NCBI GenBank assembly: GCA_000806155.1
Contig: JWKX01000014.1
Span: forward strand, 1-51,546
Reading direction: 5' to 3'
Source: an archaeon GW2011_AR18
Lineage (GTDB): Archaea; Nanobdellota; Nanobdellia; SCGC-AAA011-G17; GW2011-AR18
DNA: 51,546 nt
Under the pieces are notes generated by a model that was not told the origin of the DNA, searched no databases, and saw nothing but the letters and a program-made list of their open reading frames with translations. Each line of letters starts with the position of its first letter. The first letter of the stretch is position 1. This document shows, in pieces, positions 9,400 to 19,400 of the stretch. The position numbers and the translations under genes are program-made.

Positions 9400-9573
9400 A
9401 TGGTTAAAAAAAAGACTTTCTGGACTGCTATTGGTGTAATGTTATTCACTATAGGATTTTTAATGCTTGTAAATTTTGCTTTAAGACATAGTTCTGCACC
9501 TTATGCGGTATTTTCAGGTATTATAGCCATTTCAGGTATGTTGTTAATAGCATGGTTATGGGATGATGAATAA
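9400..9573 (+). CDS. Small two-TM protein, first gene of a duplicated cassette
   Basis: MVKKKTFWTAIGVMLFTIGFLMLVNFALRHSSAPYAVFSGIIAISGMLLIAWLWDDE; stop overlaps next start. Confidence 0.65.
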   Translation: MVKKKTFWTAIGVMLFTIGFLMLVNFALRHSSAPYAVFSGIIAISGMLLIAWLWDDE

Positions 9574-9836
9574 TGGATGTAACTATAAAGAAGAACATTC
9601 TTGATCTTAATTATCAGAAGTGTTTAGTAATAATTTCAACAACTGTTGTAATACTATTTACTTATATTATTGGTATTATGATTGCATTCTTAAGTGGTGC
9701 TATAAAGACTAATTCTGTAAATATAACTTATCTTATATTATTCACATTCCTTGTTATGTCACCATGTCTCTATTTTTTTATAAACTCATTTAAAAAATTA
9801 AGGAGTATACCTAAAGAGATTGAAGCTCTTAATTAA
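9573..9836 (+). CDS. Small two-TM protein, MDVxIKKNILDLxY family
   Basis: MDVTIKKNILDLNYQKCL...; paralogue at 21265-21528. Confidence 0.7.
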   Translation: MDVTIKKNILDLNYQKCLVIISTTVVILFTYIIGIMIAFLSGAIKTNSVNITYLILFTFLVMSPCLYFFINSFKKLRSIPKEIEALN

Positions 9837-9870
9837 TAATCTTTATTAACCTTTAATTTTAATTATTAGT

Positions 9871-10482
9871 ATGCCTAAACTTTCTAAAGAGGAGATGGAT
9901 CAGATTCAGGCTTACTTGCAGACTCTGCCTGAGAATGAACGTGAAGAGAAACTTAATCAGATTATTGCTACTTATGAGAAATCTCCTGCTCAATGTCCTT
10001 TTTGTCTTATGTCAGAGGGTAAAATTCAGACTACTAAAGTTTATGATGATCCTAACTATATTGCAGTTCTTGAAATAAATCCAGCTAATCCAGGTCACAC
10101 AATTTTATTCCCTAAAGCACACATTTCAAGCATTACAGGTTTATCACACGTTGATACTGAAAATCTTTTTAAAATTTCTAAAATATTATCTACTTCCATT
10201 TTATCTTTCTCTGATGGTGTTTCTTTATATGTTGAGGATGGAAAAATTTTAGGTAAAAGATTTGATCATTTTGTTATTAATATTATTCCCAGATTAAAGG
10301 ATGATGATGTTCATCTTGTTACTAAACCTAAACCTTCTACTCCTGATTCTTTGAAAGAGATGCGTGAAAAGATATTAGCTAATCTTCCTAAAGAAAAGAA
10401 GGAAGAGCCTAAAAAACCTGTTGTTGATGAAACTCCCTTTTTATCTAAAGATTTTTCTCGTATGATCAAAAGAAGACCCTGA
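9871..10482 (+). CDS. HIT-family protein with degenerate His triad
   Basis: CPFC zinc site; YIAVLEINPANPGHTILFPKAH; HxHxH position reads DHFVINIIPR. Confidence 0.8.
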   Translation: MPKLSKEEMDQIQAYLQTLPENEREEKLNQIIATYEKSPAQCPFCLMSEGKIQTTKVYDDPNYIAVLEINPANPGHTILFPKAHISSITGLSHVDTENLFKISKILSTSILSFSDGVSLYVEDGKILGKRFDHFVINIIPRLKDDDVHLVTKPKPSTPDSLKEMREKILANLPKEKKEEPKKPVVDETPFLSKDFSRMIKRRP

Positions 10483-11392
10483 ATACTGCGAATAAGCTTC
10501 CGTATACTAGTGTAAATATAAATCCTATTAAGAATCCTGGAACAAATGGCAGTCCATCTTTTATTATTACAACTTTTATTTTATTATCTTTTAATCTCTT
10601 GATATCATCTTTAGTTAATCCATAATTTATGCTTTTTTCAGCTCTTGTAATTAAAAATTTTAATAAATATTTTTTGAATGGTAAGTATTTTATTTTATTA
10701 AAGAATTTATTTATTTTTTTCTTATTATCATTTATTTCATACTGATTTTTATTCTTTATTGAACTGCAAATTATTTTATTTCCTTTTTTTATATCTTCTG
10801 CTATCCAGTCTCCCTCTGTTAATCTTTCAATATTTACTTTTTTATACATTGATGATTTTTCTACTGATTTGAAGAATATATAAGTTGAAGGAAGTAATGA
10901 TAATGTTATTCCTAGAATAAATATTAAGAACCTAAATTCATTATTTATTATTAAACTTAATATTATAATTATTATTCCTATTATTATTAAATAAATAAAG
11001 TTTTTATGTGTGTTTTCTTTTATGTTTTTTACAAACTCTTTATTATTCATTATTGCTAGATAAGTAGAATAAACTATTCCCCATATTGCTCCTGCAACTA
11101 GTATATTTATTATTAATATTAAAATAAATGGAAGATCAAATACTGGATTAAGATATTTTATTCCTTCATAATTTCCAAACATTGCTCCCATTCCAATTAA
11201 TAATTTAGCATCTCCTCCACCCCATTGTTTTGCATAATACATTATATTAGCTATTATGAAGAATATTCCTAATCCTATTAACCCATATATCAAATAACTT
11301 TTATCCTGTGTTATTATACTATATATTGCTCTTGATCCTAATCCTATTGCTATTAAACTATAATTTAACCAATTAGGAACCTCTCTTGTTTT
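10466..11392 (-). pseudogene. A24 prepilin peptidase, apparently 5'-truncated
   Basis: GGGDAKLLIGMGAMFG (GxGD) and hydrophobic helices; frame extends upstream as KTREVPNWLNYSLIAIGLGSRAIYS... but meets a stop before the first helix/Asp. Track ORF is 10466-11293 (TTG start). Confidence 0.7.
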
Positions 11393-11403
11393 TATTTTAT
11401 TTT

Positions 11404-12498
11404 ATGATATCTATTATTGGTGCTGGTCCTGCTGGTAGCTTTGCTGCTTATTCTTTGGCTAAGAAGAATTTTGATGTTGAAGTTTTTGAAGAACATCCTA
11501 AAGTTGGTATTCCTATTCAGTGCAGTGGTGTTATTACTCCTGCTCTTGATTCTTTGCTTCCTAAGATTCCTAAGTCTATTCTTGTTAATAAGATTAAGAA
11601 AGTTAAGTTCAATTCTCCTGATGGTAATTCTTTTACTGTTAAGATTCCTGTTGATTATGTTTTTGACCGTTCTAAACTTGATCAGTACATTTCTTCTTTA
11701 GCTGAATCTGCTGGTGTTAAGTTTCATTTGAATTCAAGATTTGAGTCTTTAACACGTTCTGATGATAAAATAAAGTTTAAGACAAATAGTGCCTACTACG
11801 AGTCTGATTATCTTGTTGGTGCTGATGGTCCTTACTCTAAAGTTGGTCAGTCTTCAGGTTTGTTGGATATTAGTAAAAGAAAATTCATTACTGGTATGCA
11901 AGCTAGAACTAAGTGTGATATTTATTCTAAGGATACTGTTGAAATTTTCTTAGGTTATGGTGAATTTGCATGGCTTATTCCTGAGAATGATGAATTTGCA
12001 AGAGTTGGTTTAGTCTCTGAATCTAATCCTAAAAATGATTTTGATAAGTTGATGAAAAAGACTAATTCAAAGATTGTTTGTTATCAGAGTGGTATGATTC
12101 CTGTTTATGATAGGAAGTTAAAAACTCAGGACAAGAATATTTATTTGATTGGAGATGCTGCTGGTATGGTTAAAGCAAGTTCTCATGGAGGAATTTTTTA
12201 CAGTATGTCAGCCTCTAAATATTTAGTTGATTCTATAATTAATAATAAGAATTATGATTCTTTATGGAAGAAGAATCTTGGTTTAGATTTATGGCTTCAC
12301 TTACAAATAAGAAACACATTAAAGAAATTCTCTCATAAAAATTACAATGACTTAGTTGATTATTTTTCTCAGGATAAATTAAAGAATATTTTATCAGAGA
12401 ATGTTCGTGAATATCCTTCTAAGTTCGTTGCTAAGATGTTATTGAAGGAACCTAGACTATTAAAATTTGGTTTTAAACTTCTTGAATATTCAAAATAA
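11404..12498 (+). CDS. FAD-dependent geranylgeranyl reductase family oxidoreductase
   Basis: MISIIGAGPAGSFAAYSLAKK; GADGPYSKVG; NIYLIGDAAGMVKASSHGGIFYSMSAS. Confidence 0.88.
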   Translation: MISIIGAGPAGSFAAYSLAKKNFDVEVFEEHPKVGIPIQCSGVITPALDSLLPKIPKSILVNKIKKVKFNSPDGNSFTVKIPVDYVFDRSKLDQYISSLAESAGVKFHLNSRFESLTRSDDKIKFKTNSAYYESDYLVGADGPYSKVGQSSGLLDISKRKFITGMQARTKCDIYSKDTVEIFLGYGEFAWLIPENDEFARVGLVSESNPKNDFDKLMKKTNSKIVCYQSGMIPVYDRKLKTQDKNIYLIGDAAGMVKASSHGGIFYSMSASKYLVDSIINNKNYDSLWKKNLGLDLWLHLQIRNTLKKFSHKNYNDLVDYFSQDKLKNILSENVREYPSKFVAKMLLKEPRLLKFGFKLLEYSK

Positions 12499-12503
12499 TA
12501 GTT

Positions 12504-12665
12504 TCTATTAATAATAGACAAAAGCTTCTATTGGTAGTATAGAGTAACCTGAATTATTTTAGTCTGCTAAGATGTTATTGAAGGAACCAAGATTATTGAA
12601 GTTTTTTTTAAGTTGTTTGATATAGTGTGCATTGCCAGTGCAAAGTAGTGTTCATTAGTAATGAA
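12504..12665. repeat. Series of short palindromes plus a duplicated gene 3' remnant
   Basis: tctattaataataga (12504-12518), tctattggtagtataga (12527-12543), tgcattgccagtgca (12628-12642), ttcattagtaatgaa (12651-12665); 12566-12622 resembles 12430-12491. Confidence 0.6.
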
Positions 12666-12728
12666 TAGATTTTCAGCAGAGTCTTTATATTAGTTATCTT
12701 TTTATATTGCTTTCAATCAGTATATCTT

Positions 12729-15107
12729 ATGAATTTGTTTGAGAAGAGGGAGTTGTTGTGGAAGTTTTCTTTATTAGTCTTGGTTTCTTTAGTTGGATTG
12801 AGTTTATACTCTTATTCTGATGGTATGGCAAGTTTTTCTTCTGAATTAGGTTTTCCATTGCTTAATGAGAATAACCAACAAACTTGTTCTTTTGTTAATG
12901 AATGGATTCCTACATATTTTGATGGTAATGTTCCTAATGCGAAATTGATTGTTTCAGATTTTGCTATGGATACTGCTGGTAATTTTTATATAACTGATAC
13001 TGAGAATGGCTTTGTTCACAAATATAACATAAATGGCAGACATTTAGAAAGTATTGGTCTTAGTTATAATGAGCGTAATGGGTTGCTTGCAGAAATTGCT
13101 GTTGATTCTAATCATTTTGTATATGTTATAGATTCATCCAATAGTAAAATTCGTAAGTACTCTTTTAATAATCCTGGATCAGGAGAAAGAATTGGATGGG
13201 GTTCCCGTGGTTCTGGTAACGGACAATTTAATATTCCTCAAGACATTGCTGTTGATTCTTCTAATAATATTTATATTGCTGATAAAGAGAATATGAGGAT
13301 ACAGAAATTTGATTCTAATGGAAGGTTTTTGATGAAGTTTAGTACTGACACATTTAAACCAACAAGAATTGCTGTAGATCGTTCTGGAAATATTTATATT
13401 GTTCCTGTTCAATCTATTCGATCTGGTAAAATAAAAAAATATAGTTCCAATGGTATTTTTTTGAGTGAGTGGGATGTTTTTAGTCCGCCTAATGATCTCT
13501 TTGTTGATGATAAAGTATATATTGGTGTAAATGGTGGTGTTAAAGTCTACTCACTAGATGGGATGTTTTTATACGATGCTGGTATTGATTTCCCTAACTC
13601 ACTTGGTGGCGGGTCTTTTATAAAACACAATAATAAGTTTTATATTTCTGAAACCCAAACTCTCACTAATGTAAACTCCTCCATTTATTCTAAAATAAAA
13701 AAATTCTCTTGCAATGCTGAATCATCCAATGTAAATTCAAATACCCCTCCAACTTCTTGTTTTTTTGTTAAGGCTTGGGGTTCTCGTGGTTCAGGTAATG
13801 GTCAGTTTAATCTGTCTACTGGTATTGATGTTGATTCTAATCATAATATTTATGTTACAGAATTTAATAATAATCGTGTTCAGAAATTTGATTCTGATGG
13901 TAATTTTTTAAGAAAATGGGGTTCTTCTGGAACAAGAGATGGGCAATTTAATATTCCTACGGGAATAACACTTGATAAAGATGATAATGTTTATGTTGTT
14001 GATACTAGTCGTGTTCAGAAATTTGATTCTAATGGGAGATTTTTACGTAAATATAATATTAATGGGTGGGGGTGGGATGTTGTTTTAGGTTCATCAGATA
14101 ATTTTTTTGTATCTCAGGGCGGTGAAATTAATGAATATAATATTAATACTGGTTATAGGTCCACTCCTACATTTATCGTATTCCCTCCTAGTCTTAGTAA
14201 TTCTCTAGGTCTTGCTTTTGATAGTTCTAATAGGAGGTTATTTGTTGGTTTTGATAGAATTTATAATTTTTATGAGGAAGCAAATAATCAAGATATAGCT
14301 TTTGGTTCTTATGGTTCTGGTAATGGTCAATTAAATTATCCTATGGGACTGGATATTGATTATAATAATAACTATCTTTATGAAGCTGATACTGGTAATG
14401 GGCGTGTACAAATCTTTACATTAGATGGAAGGTATGTTAATAAATTTGGTGATAATGGTCCAAGAAATGGAAAATTAATTAGTCCTAGAGATGTTGCTTA
14501 TGATTATAATAATGGTGAACATTTAGTATATGTGACTGACCCCAACAGGGTTCTTAAATTCAAATGTGATAATATTAATTTAAATAATATTAATCCTTCT
14601 GTTAATGTCCCTATTTCTCCTCCCTCTAATATTCCTTATGTTAATGAGTGCACTCCCGGTGAACAAAGGACTGTGTGTAGGAATTCTGCTGGTGGTAATC
14701 CTAATTTCCCTGGAACTGTTCAGATATGTTGTGGTGATAATTCAAGGTATGATTATTCTGCTGTTTGTTCTGTAAATGATTATGGTACTTGGAAGGACTG
14801 GCAGCCTGTGATTTCATGTGATGAAGAACCTGTTGTTCCTGAAACTCAAATCTCTTGTTCTGATTCTGATGGTTTGTCTCCTTCTATTTATGGTAGGGTT
14901 ACTTCTACTTCTGGTGGTTCTTCTGAATCTTATTCTGATTCTTGTATTAGTAATTCCAATTATCTTTGGGAATATTCATGTGATAGTAATGGTTTATGGA
15001 AACAAAATTGTTATAAATGTGATTTATGTTCTAATGGTAAGTGTGTTAACGCTTACAAGAGGCATGCAGTTGCTGAATGTGAAAATATCGAAAGGAGTGG
15101 TGCTTGA
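12729..15107 (+). CDS. Secreted NHL-repeat beta-propeller protein with Cys-rich C-terminus
   Basis: Repeated WGSRGSGNGQFNxPxxIAVDSxxNIYIxDxxNxRIQKFDSNGxFL; N-terminal TM. Confidence 0.9.
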   Translation: MNLFEKRELLWKFSLLVLVSLVGLSLYSYSDGMASFSSELGFPLLNENNQQTCSFVNEWIPTYFDGNVPNAKLIVSDFAMDTAGNFYITDTENGFVHKYNINGRHLESIGLSYNERNGLLAEIAVDSNHFVYVIDSSNSKIRKYSFNNPGSGERIGWGSRGSGNGQFNIPQDIAVDSSNNIYIADKENMRIQKFDSNGRFLMKFSTDTFKPTRIAVDRSGNIYIVPVQSIRSGKIKKYSSNGIFLSEWDVFSPPNDLFVDDKVYIGVNGGVKVYSLDGMFLYDAGIDFPNSLGGGSFIKHNNKFYISETQTLTNVNSSIYSKIKKFSCNAESSNVNSNTPPTSCFFVKAWGSRGSGNGQFNLSTGIDVDSNHNIYVTEFNNNRVQKFDSDGNFLRKWGSSGTRDGQFNIPTGITLDKDDNVYVVDTSRVQKFDSNGRFLRKYNINGWGWDVVLGSSDNFFVSQGGEINEYNINTGYRSTPTFIVFPPSLSNSLGLAFDSSNRRLFVGFDRIYNFYEEANNQDIAFGSYGSGNGQLNYPMGLDIDYNNNYLYEADTGNGRVQIFTLDGRYVNKFGDNGPRNGKLISPRDVAYDYNNGEHLVYVTDPNRVLKFKCDNINLNNINPSVNVPISPPSNIPYVNECTPGEQRTVCRNSAGGNPNFPGTVQICCGDNSRYDYSAVCSVNDYGTWKDWQPVISCDEEPVVPETQISCSDSDGLSPSIYGRVTSTSGGSSESYSDSCISNSNYLWEYSCDSNGLWKQNCYKCDLCSNGKCVNAYKRHAVAECENIERSGA

Positions 15108-16217
15108 ATGAATAAAATATTTTTAATATTAATAATCTTATTATCTCTTCCTTTTGTTTACTCAGCAGCTTCATCTAGTTTTCCTGATCAGCTCCCGACT
15201 ATTCCTAATGAAGTCTCTATTCAGTCTGGTAAATGTTTTGATTCTGATCGTGGTTTGAATTATAATGTCAAAGGTTATGCTGTTGTTACAAATCCTGTTT
15301 ATGATTCATGTGTTGAATCTTCAGGTTTTGGTTTTAGTAATATTGCTGATTTAGGCAAGAAAAAACCTCAGCAGTTTCCTTTGGTTGGTGAATATTCTGG
15401 TAGTTATCATTCTAAGCTTAATGAAAGATATTGCGGCAAGGATTTTACTCTAAAAGATAAAGTTCAGACTAAACAATTTGATTGTTCTTTGGGAGTTAAT
15501 AAGACCTGTATTGATAGTTCTTGTTATTCTCCAACTTGTCGTAATACTGCTGGTGTGATTGAATATAATGGTGTTGCTATTGATGCTTTGAGTAATGTTG
15601 CTAAAAAACAATCAGCAACTTTCAAGAACAAATGTAAAAATGATAATACATTATTAGAACCTTCATGTTCAATGACTGTTTCAAAATCTAAATCTTATAA
15701 AATATTAGATCCAAAAACTTATGGTTATAAATTTGTTGTTAACTCAGATCAGTCTTATCCAATTTTTAATGAAAGAAGATGCGGTTCTGGGACTGTAAGG
15801 TCTTGTCCTGTTCTTGGTCACATCTTTGAAGCAGAGGTTGATGGTTGTTTATCTGCTCGTGGTTATGCTATATGTGCTGATGATATTCCTAGAATGTCTA
15901 ATGCTGAATTAGATAGATTCTGTAATCCTGATGGTTCTGGAGGATCTAATGATAATCCAGAAGAAGAAAATTCAGGAAACCCTGTTACAACTTCTGGTTC
16001 TGCTTCATGCACAGATTCAGATATTGATAGTTCTTACCCTGATGGTAATAATCCTTCAATGAAAGGGACTTTAACAATTAAACAAGATAATCAGGTTATT
16101 GAAACAAAAGATGATTATTGTATGGGAACAACTAAATTAAAAGAATGGTACTGTCGTGGTGGAGATAAAGGTTTCAAAGAAATTAGTTGCAATTGCAGAT
16201 CAGATCGTTGTCAATAG
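15108..16217 (+). CDS. Secreted Cys-rich protein sharing a C-terminal domain with the NHL protein
   Basis: Signal peptide; CTDSDIDSSYPDGNNPSMKGTL...DDYCMGTTKLKEWYC. Confidence 0.75.
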   Translation: MNKIFLILIILLSLPFVYSAASSSFPDQLPTIPNEVSIQSGKCFDSDRGLNYNVKGYAVVTNPVYDSCVESSGFGFSNIADLGKKKPQQFPLVGEYSGSYHSKLNERYCGKDFTLKDKVQTKQFDCSLGVNKTCIDSSCYSPTCRNTAGVIEYNGVAIDALSNVAKKQSATFKNKCKNDNTLLEPSCSMTVSKSKSYKILDPKTYGYKFVVNSDQSYPIFNERRCGSGTVRSCPVLGHIFEAEVDGCLSARGYAICADDIPRMSNAELDRFCNPDGSGGSNDNPEEENSGNPVTTSGSASCTDSDIDSSYPDGNNPSMKGTLTIKQDNQVIETKDDYCMGTTKLKEWYCRGGDKGFKEISCNCRSDRCQ

Positions 16218-16312
16218 TATTAGCTTATCAAATATAACTTTTATTTACCTTTACTTTAACTTTAGTAAGTTTTATAATAAATTTTTTATACTAGTCTATT
16301 TTTATTATTCTA

Positions 16313-16660
16313 ATGATTTCAGAAAGTGAAATGCTTGAAGGGCTTGATAATTGGAAGAAATTTGTTCCTAGATTTATCAGACTTATGGAGAACGTTCTTG
16401 AAAGAAACTCTTTTTCTTCTAATGATTCAAGAAGGTTGAGGGAGATATTTACTGATATTACAATGACTAAAATATTTTTAACTGCATATAATAGTCCTAA
16501 TAAGAAAAAGGTTTTAGAACAATACTATTTTATATCAAAAACTAACAACCTTCTTAAGGATTACACTTTTGGTAATAATGCTTTATTTGGTAATGGTTCT
16601 GATCATAGAATTTTAATTTTATTATTAAATAAACTTGAATCTTCATTTTATGGTGATTAA
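16313..16660 (+). CDS. Hypothetical protein
   Basis: 115-aa ORF, collinear with neighbours. Confidence 0.55.
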   Translation: MISESEMLEGLDNWKKFVPRFIRLMENVLERNSFSSNDSRRLREIFTDITMTKIFLTAYNSPNKKKVLEQYYFISKTNNLLKDYTFGNNALFGNGSDHRILILLLNKLESSFYGD

Positions 16661-16706
16661 TCATTCTATAAAAACCTTTAAATATTAATAGTCTGTATTT
16701 TATATT

Positions 16707-17888
16707 ATGTTTAATGATAAAAGAGCTGCTGGTGATGGTAGTAATGTTGCTGTTATCATAATTATTATAGCCTTGTTCATGGTTTTATATTTATTATTTG
16801 TCCCTCCTGAAGTTAGGGACGAGCTTTTAGGTGAGAGTTCTACTTCTGGTTCATCAAGTTCAAGCTCTTCTGAAAGAAAAGAATTATTAGCAGAATCTCC
16901 TGGAATTTTATATCCTACTAAGACTCAGGTTGGTGTTCATGATATTGCTAACATGAATCTTTTTCTTAAGACTCAGCCTAAACTTATTGATCTAGCTCAG
17001 AATCTTAATGTTAAAGCTAGTTTGTTCTCAAGATCATCTCCTAGGATCAGATTTTCAATTTCTTCATTGTCAGATACTATCAAAGCTAATCTTTTTTTTA
17101 ATGTTGCAAAATTTGATGGAGAATTAAGGATTAAAGTCAATGGTAATACTATCTATACTGAAGAGATAACCTCTCCTGGTATCAAGATAATTGAGATTCC
17201 TAAATCTTATCTCCAGAACAATAATGAAGTTGAATTCTCTGTATCTTCAGGTTTCTTCTCATCTAATGTTTACGTTCTTGAAAATATTGGTGTCAAGCAG
17301 GAATTCCAGTTCAAGAATTCTGAAGAGTTGAGGACTTTCGTATTGTCTGAATCAGAAAGGAGAAATCTTGAATCAGCAACTATTAGTTACAAGCAGTATT
17401 GTAACGAACCTTTGGAAAATTCTTTGACTAAATTCCAGATTTTCCTGAATCATAAATCAGCTTTCGAAAAACAAGTATCATGTCTTAACATTGATGAATC
17501 TGCTAATATTGATCCTAAACTTTTTGTTGAAGGCTCTAACACTTTATCTTTTAATGTTGGCGATGGTAGTTTTATATTCTCAGATATTGAGTTAAGGACT
17601 AAATCAAAAGAAGCTGATTTCCCATCTTATAGTTTCACTATCTCTCCGGAGACTTATGATAAGATAAAAAATAATGAAATAAAAATAAATCTAAAATTCT
17701 TATTGGATAATAACCAGTTTAACAAGAACGCTAGATTAGAGATTAATAATAATGAATATATTATGAGGACTGATACTAATGAGTTCACTCTTGATTTAAG
17801 GGAATATGTAATTCAGGGCACTAATTTTTTAAAAATAATTCCTTCTAACACTTTCAATCTTGCAGGTTTGAAAGTTGTTCTGGAGTAA
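16707..17888 (+). CDS. Single-TM extracytoplasmic hypothetical protein
   Basis: SNVAVIIIIIALFMVLYLLFVPPEVRDELLGES followed by a beta-rich ectodomain. Confidence 0.7.
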   Translation: MFNDKRAAGDGSNVAVIIIIIALFMVLYLLFVPPEVRDELLGESSTSGSSSSSSSERKELLAESPGILYPTKTQVGVHDIANMNLFLKTQPKLIDLAQNLNVKASLFSRSSPRIRFSISSLSDTIKANLFFNVAKFDGELRIKVNGNTIYTEEITSPGIKIIEIPKSYLQNNNEVEFSVSSGFFSSNVYVLENIGVKQEFQFKNSEELRTFVLSESERRNLESATISYKQYCNEPLENSLTKFQIFLNHKSAFEKQVSCLNIDESANIDPKLFVEGSNTLSFNVGDGSFIFSDIELRTKSKEADFPSYSFTISPETYDKIKNNEIKINLKFLLDNNQFNKNARLEINNNEYIMRTDTNEFTLDLREYVIQGTNFLKIIPSNTFNLAGLKVVLE

Positions 17889-17891
17889 ATA

Positions 17892-19202
17892 ATGGCAAAC
17901 CCTGGAGCTCAAGCTGCTTTGGCACCTGCCCGTGCTGCTTCATGGCCTGTTAGATTTTTAATCAAATTATTTTATGTTATCATAAGTTTTCTTATTGTTG
18001 CTATAGTAATTTATGGTGGATTATATGTGTATGGCAACTATCTTGTAAAGAGTGGTGAAGGTGCATCTGGCATTAAACATCTTGCTGTCACTACAGATAC
18101 TCCTCTTGCTAAAGCAAGCGCATTCTTTGAAAGTATTGGTTTGAATAATATTCTTCATCCTGAAAATCCAACTGCCAGTTTTGAATCTGAAGTTCAGTCT
18201 AGTACTAATAAAAAATTAGGTGTTTACATTTCTGATTTTAAAAGTATTAAACTAGTTAACAATCCTGGTGATGATATTGAAGTTACTGGTACTATTCAGG
18301 CTTCTAGTCTTGAAGATGAGATTAAATTGAAAGTTTTCTGTTCTATGGAAGATTATAATAGTGAAGCATTAGTTCCTGCTGAGATTATTGGTGCCGGTTC
18401 TGATAATGAAGTTTCTGTTTTCAAGAATGAAGATACTAATATTGATTTCAACTGTCTTTTCCCTGGTGGTATTAATAAGGATACTATGAAGACTCCTAAA
18501 GTCACTAAATTTGTCAAGGCTATTGTTACTTATGAATTTGGCAGTAGGGCAACTCAGAAAGTTTATTTTTTGTCCCCTAATATCTTGACATCTTTGGACA
18601 GGACTAATGTTGATCCTTTTGTGCAGTATTCAATTAAGGATTCTTTGCTTAGCAATCGTGAAGTAAAAGCTGTCTCTACTCCAGGCCCTCTGAATATTGG
18701 TGTCAATGTTGGTCGTCAGCCTCTGACTGTTAATTCTAATCCTTACCAATTGTTTGTTCAGTTATCTAGCAATCCTACTTTTAGTGGTAATTTACAAAAG
18801 CTTGATAGTATCCAGTTGCAGGTTCCTGATATTCCTAATGTTGTTAATATTGCATTTCAGGGTGAGCAGGGTTTCAATGGTAGAGCATCTCAATGTGATT
18901 TTGAATATATTGGTCCTGGAGATAATGGTTTCAAGTTATATCAGTTGACTGATGCTGCTCTTGCTCGTGTTAATCGTGACTGTAACTCTAAATCTTTCAA
19001 GGATTTTGCAATTTCAGAATCTCAATGTATTAGTTTATTTAAGTCAACTCCTTTATTCGGTTGCAAGTTCAGTGTTTTGTCTGTTCCTGATTCTGGTCTT
19101 CAGTTTGATACTTTCAGATTAACTTCTAAATATGTTTACAAGGTTGATAAGAGAGCTGCTGTTGACTTGTATAAACTTCCTGGTTTAGAAGCTAATGCAT
19201 GA
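17892..19202 (+). CDS. Single-TM extracytoplasmic hypothetical protein
   Basis: N-terminal TM (PVRFLIKLFYVIISFLIVAIVIYGGLYVYG) and a long ectodomain. Confidence 0.7.
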   Translation: MANPGAQAALAPARAASWPVRFLIKLFYVIISFLIVAIVIYGGLYVYGNYLVKSGEGASGIKHLAVTTDTPLAKASAFFESIGLNNILHPENPTASFESEVQSSTNKKLGVYISDFKSIKLVNNPGDDIEVTGTIQASSLEDEIKLKVFCSMEDYNSEALVPAEIIGAGSDNEVSVFKNEDTNIDFNCLFPGGINKDTMKTPKVTKFVKAIVTYEFGSRATQKVYFLSPNILTSLDRTNVDPFVQYSIKDSLLSNREVKAVSTPGPLNIGVNVGRQPLTVNSNPYQLFVQLSSNPTFSGNLQKLDSIQLQVPDIPNVVNIAFQGEQGFNGRASQCDFEYIGPGDNGFKLYQLTDAALARVNRDCNSKSFKDFAISESQCISLFKSTPLFGCKFSVLSVPDSGLQFDTFRLTSKYVYKVDKRAAVDLYKLPGLEANA

Positions 19203-19400
19203 TTTATTTTTATGTTGCGCAAAATGAATAACATCTTTTTGAGAATTCAATTTTATATTCGCTGTTAATAAGGGCGCAAAAACAAACATTTAATTATGCA
19301 CATAACTAAAGAATTCTTGAAAAATCTCGAAAAGATAATAAATAAGTAATGATTTTATTTTAAGAAAAGTTTTTATAACACTTCTGTAATATATTAATTA

